NCBI GenBank assembly: GCA_964519835.1
Contig: CAZFLD010000003.1
Location: 1-64,000 of the forward strand
Source: CAZFLD01 sp964519835
GTDB taxonomy: Bacteria; Spirochaetota; Spirochaetia; DSM-27196; CAZFLD01
DNA length: 64,000 nucleotides
Direction of reading: 5' to 3'
A program made the position numbers and the translations under genes. Below, piece after piece: positions 1 through 8,476 of the stretch (its first letter is position 1; every line of letters begins with the position of its first letter). The notes beneath the pieces were generated by a model. The model saw nothing but the letters and a program-made list of their open reading frames with translations, made no database searches and had not been told where the DNA came from.

Positions 1-881
1 CCACAAAAGCCTCGCCCCTGGCGCGCAAGCTTGCCACCGAGCGCGGTATCGATATCCGCGGGGTCACCGGAACCGGCCCGGACGGCCGGGTCGTCAAGCG
101 TGATATCGAGAACTATAGCCCCGCCGCCGCAGGGGCGGGCTCTGCTGCTGTGGGTGCGGCTCCGGGAACCTACACGCCGGCCGCCGCCGCTACGGCCCTC
201 GAAGACGCGGAGTTCCCCGTCAGCGGCAAGCGTGCCGTAATTGCCAAACGGCTCGCCGAGAGCAAGTTCTCCGCGCCGCACTACTACCTCAAGGTTTCGG
301 TCACCATGGACACCGTGATGTCGGGCAGACGGACACTAAATCAGGCGCTGCCCAACAAGGTTTCCTTTAACTCGTACATGATCAAGCTGGTTGCCGAGGC
401 CGTCAAACGCCACCCGATGATCAACGCCTCGTGGCAAGGAACAACAATTCGCCAGTTCGGAAGCATCGACGTGGGCCTGGCTGTGGACCTTGGTAACGGA
501 CTTATCACCCCGATCGTACGAAACTGTGGCAACCGCGGTATTGTGGACATCGATGGCGATCTCAAGATGCTCATCGAGAAAGCGCGGAACAACCAGCTGC
601 AGCCCAGCGAGTACCAAGGCGCCACCTTTACCATCAGCAACCTCGGATCGTTTGGCATCGAGGAGTTCACGGCGGTCATTAACCCGCCGGGGTCCGCGAT
701 CCTGGCTCTTGGCGAAGTCAAAAAGACCCCCATCGTGGACGAGGCGGGAAACATTGTTGCCGCAGACGTTATGAAGATGACCCTGTCCTGTGACCATCGT
801 GTTATCGACGGCGCGGCGGGCGCCATGTTCTTAAACGACCTCAAACTGATCATGGAGCACCCGGTTCGGGTCTTGTTCTAA
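1..881 (+). CDS. 2-oxoacid dehydrogenase E2 (dihydrolipoamide acyltransferase), 5'-truncated
   Basis: The reading frame is open from base 3, so the gene starts upstream of the window. Only the C-terminal two thirds is visible. It begins with a peripheral subunit-binding domain (about the first 45 codons, ending in the G-P-D-G-R-V motif), then an Ala/Gly/Pro linker, then the acyltransferase domain with the catalytic motif DHRVIDGAAG near the C-terminus (His and Asp of HxxxDG). The enzyme moves an acyl group from lipoamide to CoA in a pyruvate- or related dehydrogenase complex. lpdA follows after 64 nt, so the E1 genes should lie just upstream. A start at an internal GTG (150) would cut off the binding domain and is not credible. 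Substrate identity (pyruvate or another 2-oxoacid) cannot be read from the fragment. Confidence 0.93.
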   Translation, partial: TKASPLARKLATERGIDIRGVTGTGPDGRVVKRDIENYSPAAAGAGSAAVGAAPGTYTPAAAATALEDAEFPVSGKRAVIAKRLAESKFSAPHYYLKVSVTMDTVMSGRRTLNQALPNKVSFNSYMIKLVAEAVKRHPMINASWQGTTIRQFGSIDVGLAVDLGNGLITPIVRNCGNRGIVDIDGDLKMLIEKARNNQLQPSEYQGATFTISNLGSFGIEEFTAVINPPGSAILALGEVKKTPIVDEAGNIVAADVMKMTLSCDHRVIDGAAGAMFLNDLKLIMEHPVRVLF

Positions 882-945
882 GACCGCGGTCCGCCGGCAC
901 CGCACGACGGCGCCGATCCGGCGCCCATACAAAGGAGCTCGTTCT

Positions 946-2358
946 ATGGCCAACGATTACAACTACGACGTTTGTGTTATCGGTTCGGGTCCCGGCGGTT
1001 ACGTTGCGGCCATCCGAGCCACGCAGCTCGGCCTGACCGCCGCGGTCATCGAACGCGACAAACCCGGCGGCGTCTGCCTCAACATCGGTTGTATCCCGTC
1101 CAAGTCGCTGATTCATACGGCGGAGAGCTACCGCGAGGCGGGGGCTCTTGCCGATGCAGGTGTCGGCGTTACCGTTGATCCGTCAAAACTCAATTACGAG
1201 GCTGTGTTCAAAAAGTCACGGAAGGCGGCCGATCGCCTCTCTCGTGGCGTGCGCTCGCTTATCAAAAAGAACAAGATCGACTACATCGAGGGCAACGGCC
1301 GCATCGAGACACCGCACAAGGTCTCCGTGGAGGCGGCGGACGGCACGACCAAACAGGTGACGGCCAAGAACATCCTTATCGCAACCGGCTCTCGCCCGCG
1401 GGAGATTCCCGGATTTGAGTTCGATGAAGAGCAAGTGATCTCGTCCACCGGTGCGCTTATGCTTACGAAATTGCCCAAGAGTCTCTTAATCCTCGGTGCC
1501 GGTGCCATCGGCATGGAGTTTGCGTTTGTGATGAACGCCTTTGGGGTGGAAGTCACGGTTGTGGAGCTCCTCGATCGAATTCTGCCAATTGAAGACAAGG
1601 ATGTAGTCGAGGTGCTGGCCAAGGAGTACCAAAAGCGCGGCATTACCATGCTCACCGGCACAAAGGCGACCACGCTGGAGAAGCAAAAGACGCAGGTCAA
1701 GCTGACCGTGCAGTCCAAAGACGGTACCACGTCCGAACTGGCAAGGGAGAAACTGCTCGTGGCGGTCGGCCGGGCGGCAAACAGCGAGAATCTTGGTCTC
1801 GAGAACCTCGGCATCAGACCGGAAAAGGGATTTATCCCCGTCGGCGACTACTACCAAACCTCGGTTCCCGGTGTCTACGCCATCGGCGACGTGATCAACA
1901 CGCCGCTTCTGGCGCATCTTGCGTCAAAGGAAGGGGAGATCGCGGTTGAACACATGGCCGGACACTCGCCGGAGAAGCGCGTCGACCCCGACCTGGTTCC
2001 GTCCGCGGTATACTCCGAGCCACAGGTGGCGAGCTTTGGTCCCACCGAAGAGAAGGCCACGGAGCGCGGTCTCGCAATCAAAAAGGGTGTGTTTCCGTAT
2101 CGGGGTATCGGCAAGGCCGCCGCGGTGGAAAGTGTAGAGGGGATTGTCAAGATCTTGTCGGACGAGAGGACCGGCGAGATTATCGGCGCGCATGCCGTGG
2201 GTGCTGCCGCTACCGAGTATATTCATGAGCTTCTGCTGGCCAAGAAGTCGGAGTTGCTCCCGGAGGATGTCGCCACCATGATCCACGCGCACCCCACGAT
2301 CTCCGAAGGGGTCATGGAGGCCGCCCGCGTTATCGAAGGCTGGGTTATTCATATATAG
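946..2358 (+). CDS. lpdA: Dihydrolipoamide dehydrogenase (E3)
   Basis: This 470-residue flavoprotein reoxidises dihydrolipoamide with NAD+ for the 2-oxoacid dehydrogenase complex. The FAD-binding GSGPGG motif is at residues 13-18 and the redox-active disulfide is Cys44/Cys49 (GGVCLNIGCIPSK). The NAD-binding GAGAIGMEF motif lies mid-protein and the C-terminal HAHPTISE carries the active-site His-Glu pair. Length is normal for the family. The ATG has a good ribosome site (AAAGGAG, 931-937). It directly follows the truncated E2 gene on the same strand and is best read as the last gene of that operon. A second, divergent E3 lies at 6973-8394, so this genome region carries two complete sets. Confidence 0.97.
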   Translation: MANDYNYDVCVIGSGPGGYVAAIRATQLGLTAAVIERDKPGGVCLNIGCIPSKSLIHTAESYREAGALADAGVGVTVDPSKLNYEAVFKKSRKAADRLSRGVRSLIKKNKIDYIEGNGRIETPHKVSVEAADGTTKQVTAKNILIATGSRPREIPGFEFDEEQVISSTGALMLTKLPKSLLILGAGAIGMEFAFVMNAFGVEVTVVELLDRILPIEDKDVVEVLAKEYQKRGITMLTGTKATTLEKQKTQVKLTVQSKDGTTSELAREKLLVAVGRAANSENLGLENLGIRPEKGFIPVGDYYQTSVPGVYAIGDVINTPLLAHLASKEGEIAVEHMAGHSPEKRVDPDLVPSAVYSEPQVASFGPTEEKATERGLAIKKGVFPYRGIGKAAAVESVEGIVKILSDERTGEIIGAHAVGAAATEYIHELLLAKKSELLPEDVATMIHAHPTISEGVMEAARVIEGWVIHI

Positions 2359-2385
2359 GCCGGCCGCAAATCCGGCGGACCGGCC

Positions 2386-3002
2386 GTGAGGCATAGGGCC
2401 CGGACATTGCGGGACGCTTGGGACGCCGCGGAGGCTGCCGGCTTGACCGCAGGCGCCTTTGTAGCCGAGCTCTCCGACGGGGGTGAGGTTGCAGAGCTTG
2501 TCGGCCGGCTGAGGGAGGCGGCGCCGACAATCGACGCTCTTGTCAATAACGCGGGTATTGCACGAACCGCATCCATCGAAAACACCTCGGCCGAGGATCT
2601 CGATCGGCACTACGCGATAAACGTTCGCGCGCCGTTTCTGTTGTCGAAGGAGCTCCTGCCGGCACTCGAGGCCTCGCGTGACCCCCGGATTGTCAACGTC
2701 GCCTCGGTTGTGGCTCACAAAGGCTACGTGCACCAAGGTGCGTATGCCGCATCCCAACACGCATTGCTGGGTCTTTCCAAAGTCATGGCTACTGAGCTTT
2801 CTTCGAAGGGGATACTAGTGTGGTGTCGCCCGGGGGCGTGTCCGGGGAGCTGGTCAAAACGATGCGGCCGGACATCGACGATACACAGCTCATGTCTCCT
2901 GCGGATGTTGCCGATGCCGTCACCTACCTGCTCTGCCTCGACGGTCAGGTAGCAATCGACGAAATACGGCTCCGTCGCCGAGCCGGTAGCCCGTTCGCCT
3001 GA
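2386..3002 (+). pseudogene. Short-chain dehydrogenase/reductase remnant (N-terminally truncated, frameshifted)
   Basis: The first reading frame (2386 to about 2820) encodes the middle of a classical SDR: NNAGIA (residues 55-60 region), a Ser-containing strand (VASVV), and a catalytic-type YAASQH, where Gln replaces the usual Lys in YxxxK. At about 2820 homology jumps to the next frame (SPGGVSGELV..., to 3002), as expected for a one-base deletion or sequencing error. The glycine-rich cofactor motif (TGxxxGIG) that should start the protein is absent, because lpdA ends only 27 nt upstream. The two independent lesions and the changed catalytic Lys make a decayed gene likely. A sequencing error could explain the frameshift but not the missing N-terminus. 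Confidence 0.75.
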
Positions 3003-3039
3003 AGGGCGCGCGGGTCGCGGGATGCTTGCGGGCGAGCGC

Positions 3040-3079
3040 GTGCGACGCCTCCGGCCGTTCTGTGCGACGCCTCCGGCCG
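3040..3079. repeat. Two 18-bp direct repeats
   Basis: GTGCGACGCCTCCGGCCG occurs at 3040-3057 and again at 3062-3079, separated by four bases (22-nt period). It lies in the gap between the SDR remnant and the end of the HD-GYP gene. No function is evident. It may be a small duplication in non-coding sequence. Confidence 0.8.
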
Positions 3080-3089
3080 CCGGGCTCTG

Positions 3090-4337
3090 TTACGGGTCGC
3101 GGTACTTCTTGCGGATTGCCTGAATCACCGGTGTAATCGCGAGAAAGAGGTCGATCAAATTGGGATCAAAGAACTTACCACGCTGATCCAGGAGGTACTC
3201 CGTAACCTCGGCTTCGGACCACGCGCGCTTGTAGATCCGTTCGGAGATTAGGGCGTCGAAGACGTCCGCGATAGTAACAACACGCGCAAAGACGGGAATC
3301 TGTTCGCCCCTCAGACCCGGCCCAAGCATGGGTGAATCACCTGTAGTGGCAAGGTTGCCGAAGTCTCCGGGGTAACCGTTGCCGTCCCATCGTTCGTGAT
3401 GTCGTAAGGCGATCTGGCGGGCAATCTTGTCGTAGATCGAACGCGTCTTGAGAAATAGACGCGCGCCGAAAAGTGTGTGAAACTTCATAAGCCGCCGTTC
3501 GTCCGTGTCGAGGTCTCCCTGCTTTTTCATGATCATGTCGCTTACCGCGACCTTCCCAATGTCGTGGAGGATTGCGCCGACACGGAGGGGGTCCCGGTAG
3601 GCGACAATCTTTCTTTCCGGCATGTTGCGCTGCCGGGCCCAGGCGTTGAACAGCTCTACCGCGTAGGCACCGACACGCTTTGTGTGCGGCCCTGTCTCGA
3701 AGGGATCGCGGAGTGCAACAACTTCGATAAGCCGGAGCACCATCTCTCGTGAAAGCTTGGCGCGCTCTATCGCGTGAGCAGCGCTCTGCGTGAATTGATT
3801 GACCCGAAGTCGGTCCGCCATGGAAAAGGGGATGGGCTCACCGTCATCGGAGAGCTTATTAATAAGCTGGAGTACACCGAGCACGTGCCTCTCCCGGGTC
3901 TTGAGGGGAACAATAAGCATCGACTCTGTTCGATACGAGGTCTTTTTGTCGAACTCGGGATTAAATGCATAGCTGACGGCGCTTTTTATGTCGTAGACGT
4001 TGTCTATGAGAATCGACTCGCCCGTCGACCCCACGTAGCCCGCGAGGCTTGTCAGGTCGAGCGGAAGGCTCGCACTCGAGTCGATGTACTGCGCGCCGGG
4101 ATTGAGGCCATCTCCGCTCAAAAGCGAGTCGTTTTGGACGTAGCTGAAATGCAGGCGATTGCGCGCGACTAAATAAAGCGTTCCCGCATCCGCGTTTGTG
4201 AATCTTCGAGCCTCGATGAGTACCCGCTCGAGAATACTCTCGAGGTCCCGGATGCGATGGATGTTGTCTACCGCGTCGAACAGATGTTCCAGCTCGGCTT
4301 GCCGCTTACCGTGGCCCACGAGCTCCGATTTATTCAT
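3090..4337 (-). CDS. GAF + HD-GYP domain protein (probable cyclic-di-GMP phosphodiesterase)
   Basis: The 415-residue cytoplasmic protein has an N-terminal GAF sensor domain (about residues 30-190) and a C-terminal HD-GYP domain (about 200-405). The metal-binding HDIGK is at 258-262 and the diagnostic HHERWDGNGYP at 313-323; a later DVFDAL motif completes the set. The HD-GYP family hydrolyses cyclic di-GMP, so it probably adjusts c-di-GMP in response to a small molecule or redox signal sensed by GAF. No receiver domain or membrane segment is present. It lies 179 nt downstream of the fused E1 gene on the same strand, with hairpins between. Its ATG lacks a clear ribosome site. The ligand of the GAF domain is unknown. 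Confidence 0.92.
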   Translation of the reverse strand: MNKSELVGHGKRQAELEHLFDAVDNIHRIRDLESILERVLIEARRFTNADAGTLYLVARNRLHFSYVQNDSLLSGDGLNPGAQYIDSSASLPLDLTSLAGYVGSTGESILIDNVYDIKSAVSYAFNPEFDKKTSYRTESMLIVPLKTRERHVLGVLQLINKLSDDGEPIPFSMADRLRVNQFTQSAAHAIERAKLSREMVLRLIEVVALRDPFETGPHTKRVGAYAVELFNAWARQRNMPERKIVAYRDPLRVGAILHDIGKVAVSDMIMKKQGDLDTDERRLMKFHTLFGARLFLKTRSIYDKIARQIALRHHERWDGNGYPGDFGNLATTGDSPMLGPGLRGEQIPVFARVVTIADVFDALISERIYKRAWSEAEVTEYLLDQRGKFFDPNLIDLFLAITPVIQAIRKKYRDP

Positions 4338-4463
4338 GCGATTATGAGTATCACGCTAATCTAAGTCTCGCACAAGGGTCACGGTTTTTTTCGCCGTGGC
4401 CGGCGACGGCGGTCCCGTTCCACACGGTTGCCGGCCCGGAGCCCACAAGCCGCCGCGGACACC

Positions 4464-4495
4464 CGCCGCTTTGGCGGCGACGACCGCTTGCGGTC
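4464..4495 (-). terminator. Hairpin pair downstream of the E1 gene
   Basis: Two perfect six-bp hairpins lie back to back just after the E1 stop codon: CGCCGC/GCGGCG (4464-4479) and GACCGC/GCGGTC (4482-4495). Neither has a following U-run, so they may slow or process the transcript rather than form a classic intrinsic terminator. Confidence 0.35.
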
Positions 4496-4516
4496 CGCCT
4501 CGCCTGCCGAGACTTT

Positions 4517-6973
4517 CTACACTCCGAGCCTGTGCCGTCGTAAAAGCTCCCCGGAAGTCTGAACCGTTGTCGGCGTGTGGCCGTCGAGCGGCAAGATTCG
4601 CTCGTGGATTGTGTCGATCATCCATTCTTTTTGCGGGAAGAATGCGTCCTCCATCTCGAAAGCGGGAGTGATCCAGTTACGCGAGCCCAATACCACCGGA
4701 GGTGCGTCCAGGTAATCGAAGGCAAGATCGCCTACGTTGGAAGCCAGGGTATGCAGGTAGGAGCCCCGTTCGCATGCGTCGCTCGCGAGCATGATCTTCC
4801 CGGTCTTTTTCACGGACTCTACGACCGGCTCGTAGTCGAAGGGATTGATAAAGCGCCCATCGATCACCTCGGCCTCAATGCCGTGTTTGTCCGACAGTTC
4901 CGCCGCCGCCTCCAGTGCCACATACAGCGTCGCGCCGATCGTGAGGATGGTTATGTCCGAGCCCTTGCGCTTGACGTCGGGCACGCCCTCCGGCACTTCG
5001 TAATAGTCGGCGGGCACGCCGTCTTTGGCAAATTCCTCGCCGATATCGTAGAGTCGCTGGCTTTCAAAAAAGATCACAGGATCGGTGCCGCGAAGGGCCA
5101 GGTTGAGCATTCCCTTTGCATCGTACGGAGTTGCGGGAAACATCACCTTGAGTCCGGGGATGTGAGCCACAAGCGAGGTCCAGTCCTGGGAGTGCTGGGC
5201 GCCGTACTTGCTTCCCACCGAGACCCGCACGACCAGCGGCATATTAAGCACGCCGGCGCTCATGCTCTGCCACTTGGACGCCTGGTTGAATATCTCATCA
5301 CCTGCGCGTCCCATAAAGTCGCAGTACATAAGCTCCACGAGTGCGCGACCCCCGGAAAGGGCATAGCCCACGCCGGAGCCTACGATGGCGCCCTCGGAGA
5401 TCGAGCTATTAAAAAGCCTGTGGTAGGGTAGAGCCTCGGTTAGCCCGCGGTACACGGCAAATGCACCGCCCCAGTCGCGGTTCTCCTCGCCGTAGGCAAC
5501 CATCGTCGGGTCCGTGTAGAACCGATTGATAATCGCTTCGAACAGAGCGTCCCGGTAACTCACGACTTTCATCTTGGAAAGCGCTTTGCCGTTCTCGTCA
5601 AAGGCCGACCGCGACTTTCGTGCGATTTGCTGCACGCGAGAATTCTCCTCGAGGGGCATGAGTACCTCGGGTTCACCGTCGGCCATTGCCTCGGTCGGAG
5701 TGTTGGAGAACATGTAGGCGCCGATCTTCTCGCCTTCGAGCCGTGGGCAGTGTTCGAGGGGAACGGCAAGCGAGACCGCTTTTGTGATTTTCTTGATCAC
5801 CTTCTCTTGCATGGCACCGATTTCGGCCTCGCTGCATACCTTGTTCTCTTTGAGGTACTCGCCGAAGCTTTGGATGCAGTCGGCCTCTTGCCACATGGAT
5901 ACCTCATCTTTCGTGCGGTAGCTCGATGCGTCGGAAGGTGAGTGGCCGGAGATACGGTAGGTGATGGTATCGAGGAGAACGGGGCCCTTGCCTTCGCCCA
6001 AGATCCTTTTCTTTCGCTCTATTGCATCGGCCACGGCGAGGGGATTGTAACCGTCGACTCTCTCGGCGTGCATCGCGTCTTCGTTGACGCCCGCGCCCAC
6101 GCGCGCGAGAACACCAAAGCCCATTGTCTCTCCTGAGGTTTGACCGCCCATGCCGTAGAAATTGTTGATAAAGTTGAAAATTACCGGCGGCGCCCCGCCG
6201 ATCTCCTTGTCCCACAGGGTTCTGTATTGCTCCATTGCCGCGAGCATCATGCCTTCCCACACCGGCCCGCAGCCCATGGAGGCGTCTCCGATGTTCGCCA
6301 TGACAATACCGGGCCGTCGATTTACTCGCTTAAAAAGCGCCGAGCCTACGGCGATATCCCCGGAGCCACCGACAAGGGCGTTGTTCGGCATGCTTCCAAA
6401 GGGAGCAAAAAACGCGTGCATCGACCCGCCCAGCCCCTTGTTGAACCCGGCCTCCCGGCCGAAGATCTCGGCCAAGGTACCGTAGAGCACAAAGTCCTCC
6501 GCCAGGTCCTTCGCGGACTCCGCACTGCCGTCGTCTACCGCGGCGATGGTAAGCCCCCCGTTGTACCCGCGGATAATCGGCTCGAGCGAGGACTCGTCGG
6601 ACTTGGCGATCGCCGAGTAGCACTTAGCCAGAATCTCCCCGTGGCTCCGGTGGGAGCCAAAGATAAAGTCCTCGATGTTAAGATTTACGCATAGCCCAAC
6701 GGAGGTCGATTCCTGTCCGATGGAAAGGTGCGCGGGGCCTTTGTGGTTGTATTCGATTCCCCGATACTCACCCTTTGTCTTGATGTCGTTGAGCATCGTC
6801 TCGAATTCGCGGATGGTAAGCATGTCGTAGTACATCCGTTTGAGACGATCGTTTCCGTAGGCTTTTTTCTCTTTTGCCGGATCCGACTCGTAGGCATTGA
6901 TCGGAATGTCCTTTGATTCGAGGACTCCCGGCTTCCGCACTTCTTTTGGATCTACAACCTGTGACTGTGGCAT
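4517..6973 (-). CDS. Fused 2-oxoacid dehydrogenase E1 (alpha + beta in one chain)
   Basis: This 818-residue thiamine-diphosphate enzyme performs decarboxylation and reductive acylation of lipoyl-E2. Residues about 40-430 match E1-alpha, with the ThDP-binding GD(229-230)...NN(270-271) pattern. Residues about 468-818 match E1-beta (YGEENRDWGG, SEGAIVGSGVGYA, GSKYGAQHSQDW). Alpha and beta are separate proteins in most bacteria, so this is a fusion. The alpha half also has an insertion of about 40 residues between HGEILAKC and the KGLGGSMH loop. I chose the ATG at 6973 because GAGGAGG precedes it and it overlaps the lpd stop as TAATG. The longer frame from 7003 would lie inside lpd. It is the last gene of the deoR-E2-E3-E1 operon. 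Pyruvate or branched-chain/acetoin-type substrates are possible. Confidence 0.93.
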   Translation of the reverse strand: MPQSQVVDPKEVRKPGVLESKDIPINAYESDPAKEKKAYGNDRLKRMYYDMLTIREFETMLNDIKTKGEYRGIEYNHKGPAHLSIGQESTSVGLCVNLNIEDFIFGSHRSHGEILAKCYSAIAKSDESSLEPIIRGYNGGLTIAAVDDGSAESAKDLAEDFVLYGTLAEIFGREAGFNKGLGGSMHAFFAPFGSMPNNALVGGSGDIAVGSALFKRVNRRPGIVMANIGDASMGCGPVWEGMMLAAMEQYRTLWDKEIGGAPPVIFNFINNFYGMGGQTSGETMGFGVLARVGAGVNEDAMHAERVDGYNPLAVADAIERKKRILGEGKGPVLLDTITYRISGHSPSDASSYRTKDEVSMWQEADCIQSFGEYLKENKVCSEAEIGAMQEKVIKKITKAVSLAVPLEHCPRLEGEKIGAYMFSNTPTEAMADGEPEVLMPLEENSRVQQIARKSRSAFDENGKALSKMKVVSYRDALFEAIINRFYTDPTMVAYGEENRDWGGAFAVYRGLTEALPYHRLFNSSISEGAIVGSGVGYALSGGRALVELMYCDFMGRAGDEIFNQASKWQSMSAGVLNMPLVVRVSVGSKYGAQHSQDWTSLVAHIPGLKVMFPATPYDAKGMLNLALRGTDPVIFFESQRLYDIGEEFAKDGVPADYYEVPEGVPDVKRKGSDITILTIGATLYVALEAAAELSDKHGIEAEVIDGRFINPFDYEPVVESVKKTGKIMLASDACERGSYLHTLASNVGDLAFDYLDAPPVVLGSRNWITPAFEMEDAFFPQKEWMIDTIHERILPLDGHTPTTVQTSGELLRRHRLGV

Positions 6974-8394
6974 TACGCCCTCCTCTCGTTGTCGATTTCC
7001 CACATCGCGTCTCGCAGAACTTCGGAGACGGTGGGGTGGGGGAATATCATCTCGCGGACGTCCTTGCCGCGAAGCTCGGTTTCTATCATCATCGCCGCGC
7101 CGAAGATCAACTCCGAGGAGCCGGACCCAAGCATGTGGACGCCCAGAACCTTCTCATTGCCCTTTTCGACGATGAGCTTGATCGTCCCACGCTCTTTGGG
7201 ATGCTCGGCGAGGTAACGACCGCTGGCTTTCATGGACATCGAAACCGACTCCACCACGATGCCCGTTGCCGTTGCCTCCTGTTCCGTCATACCGCAACCC
7301 GCAACCTCCGGTGCCGTGAACACAACCCAGGGGATTGCGTGGTAGCGCATGCGGTCTTTGTAGGTGTCGTTCGTGCCGAACATGGTGTTGACGGCAACTT
7401 CGCCCATCCGGCTTGCCGAGTGGGCCAGAAGGCTCTTGCCCGTCAGGTCGCCCGCGGCAAACACACCGGGTAAGTTCGTCTTCATGTACTCGTTAACCTT
7501 CACGCCGTCTTTTGCCACGTCGAGGCCGGCTTCCTCGAAGCCGTTGCCGTGGACATTGGGCCGGCGGCCCGCGGCCACCAAGACAACGTCGCCCTCAACG
7601 GACGACTCTCCGTTTGTCCCCTCGAAAGTCACCACGCTTCGCTCGATAGGACCGCTGTTCCCGGTTCCCGCCGAATCACCGCCGCGTGCCGGTTCGATGC
7701 CGAGCACCTTTGACCCAAGGTAATAGTCGACGTCCTTCACCGATTGCCGTAGCAGCTTCGCGAGGTCGCTGTCCATAAACGGGATGATCTCGTCCATCAT
7801 TTCGATCACCGTCACCTTTGCTCCGACGGATGAAAAAAACGAGGCGAACTCCATGCCGATGTATCCACCGCCGACAACTACGACCGACTCCGGCATCGTC
7901 TTCAGCTCCAAAAGACCGCCGCTTGTTACGACGCCCGGACCGTCGGCCCCGGGAATCGGCGGTACCGCCGAGCTCGAGCCGGTGCAGAGTAGGATGTTGT
8001 CCGCTCGGTACTCGTCCGGACCGACCGATAGCGCACCGGGACCGAGGAGGTTCCCGTCTCCCTCGACCACCGTTACGCCGAATCGCTTCATTTGTGAGGA
8101 GATGCCTTTTCGCAGTGTCTCGATGACCTTTTTCTTCCAGGCCATAGCGTCGGCGAGGCTAAACTTCAAGCCGTCCACGTGGACGCCCAACGACGCGCCG
8201 CTTAGCGCCGCCTTGTAGGTCTTTGCGGCATGGAGGAGGGTCTTGGTTGGAATGCAGCCTTTGTTGAGGCATACGCCTCCGAGAGGCCCGCGCTCGACCA
8301 AGAGCACTCGCTTTCCTCGTGCGCCGGCTCGCTCGGCCGCAATGTAGCCGGCCGGTCCGCCGCCGAGTATTGCTAGGTCATATCGGTCGCTCAT
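6973..8394 (-). CDS. lpdA: Dihydrolipoamide dehydrogenase (E3), second copy
   Basis: The 473-residue E3 flavoprotein has an FAD motif GGGPAGY (residues 11-17), the redox pair Cys42/Cys47 (GGVCLNKGCIPT), an NAD motif GGGYIGMEF and the C-terminal FPHPTVSE active-site loop. It is clearly divergent from the E3 at 946-2358, with a different central region, so this is not a recent duplicate. It sits between E2 (82 nt upstream) and the fused E1, with which it shares a one-base stop/start overlap that implies translational coupling. It therefore probably serves this second complex rather than the first. Confidence 0.97.
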   Translation of the reverse strand: MSDRYDLAILGGGPAGYIAAERAGARGKRVLLVERGPLGGVCLNKGCIPTKTLLHAAKTYKAALSGASLGVHVDGLKFSLADAMAWKKKVIETLRKGISSQMKRFGVTVVEGDGNLLGPGALSVGPDEYRADNILLCTGSSSAVPPIPGADGPGVVTSGGLLELKTMPESVVVVGGGYIGMEFASFFSSVGAKVTVIEMMDEIIPFMDSDLAKLLRQSVKDVDYYLGSKVLGIEPARGGDSAGTGNSGPIERSVVTFEGTNGESSVEGDVVLVAAGRRPNVHGNGFEEAGLDVAKDGVKVNEYMKTNLPGVFAAGDLTGKSLLAHSASRMGEVAVNTMFGTNDTYKDRMRYHAIPWVVFTAPEVAGCGMTEQEATATGIVVESVSMSMKASGRYLAEHPKERGTIKLIVEKGNEKVLGVHMLGSGSSELIFGAAMMIETELRGKDVREMIFPHPTVSEVLRDAMWEIDNERRA

Positions 8395-8476
8395 TGATGT
8401 ATCTCCTGATTACTAGATCTCGGTAAATCCGCAAAAGCGCATTTTTTTGCCAAGGGCTTGAAGTGTTGCCAAGGAC

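Noticed and set aside
150..881. A complete E2 gene starting at GTG 150
   Set aside because: The frame is open to the window edge and the upstream codons encode the subunit-binding domain, so the gene is truncated by the window.
1924..2760. Minus-strand gene of 278 codons
   Set aside because: It is antisense to lpdA and the SDR remnant and has no recognisable domain.
4577..5431. Plus-strand gene of 284 codons
   Set aside because: It lies fully antisense to the E1 gene, shows no family motif and has the composition of a shadow frame.
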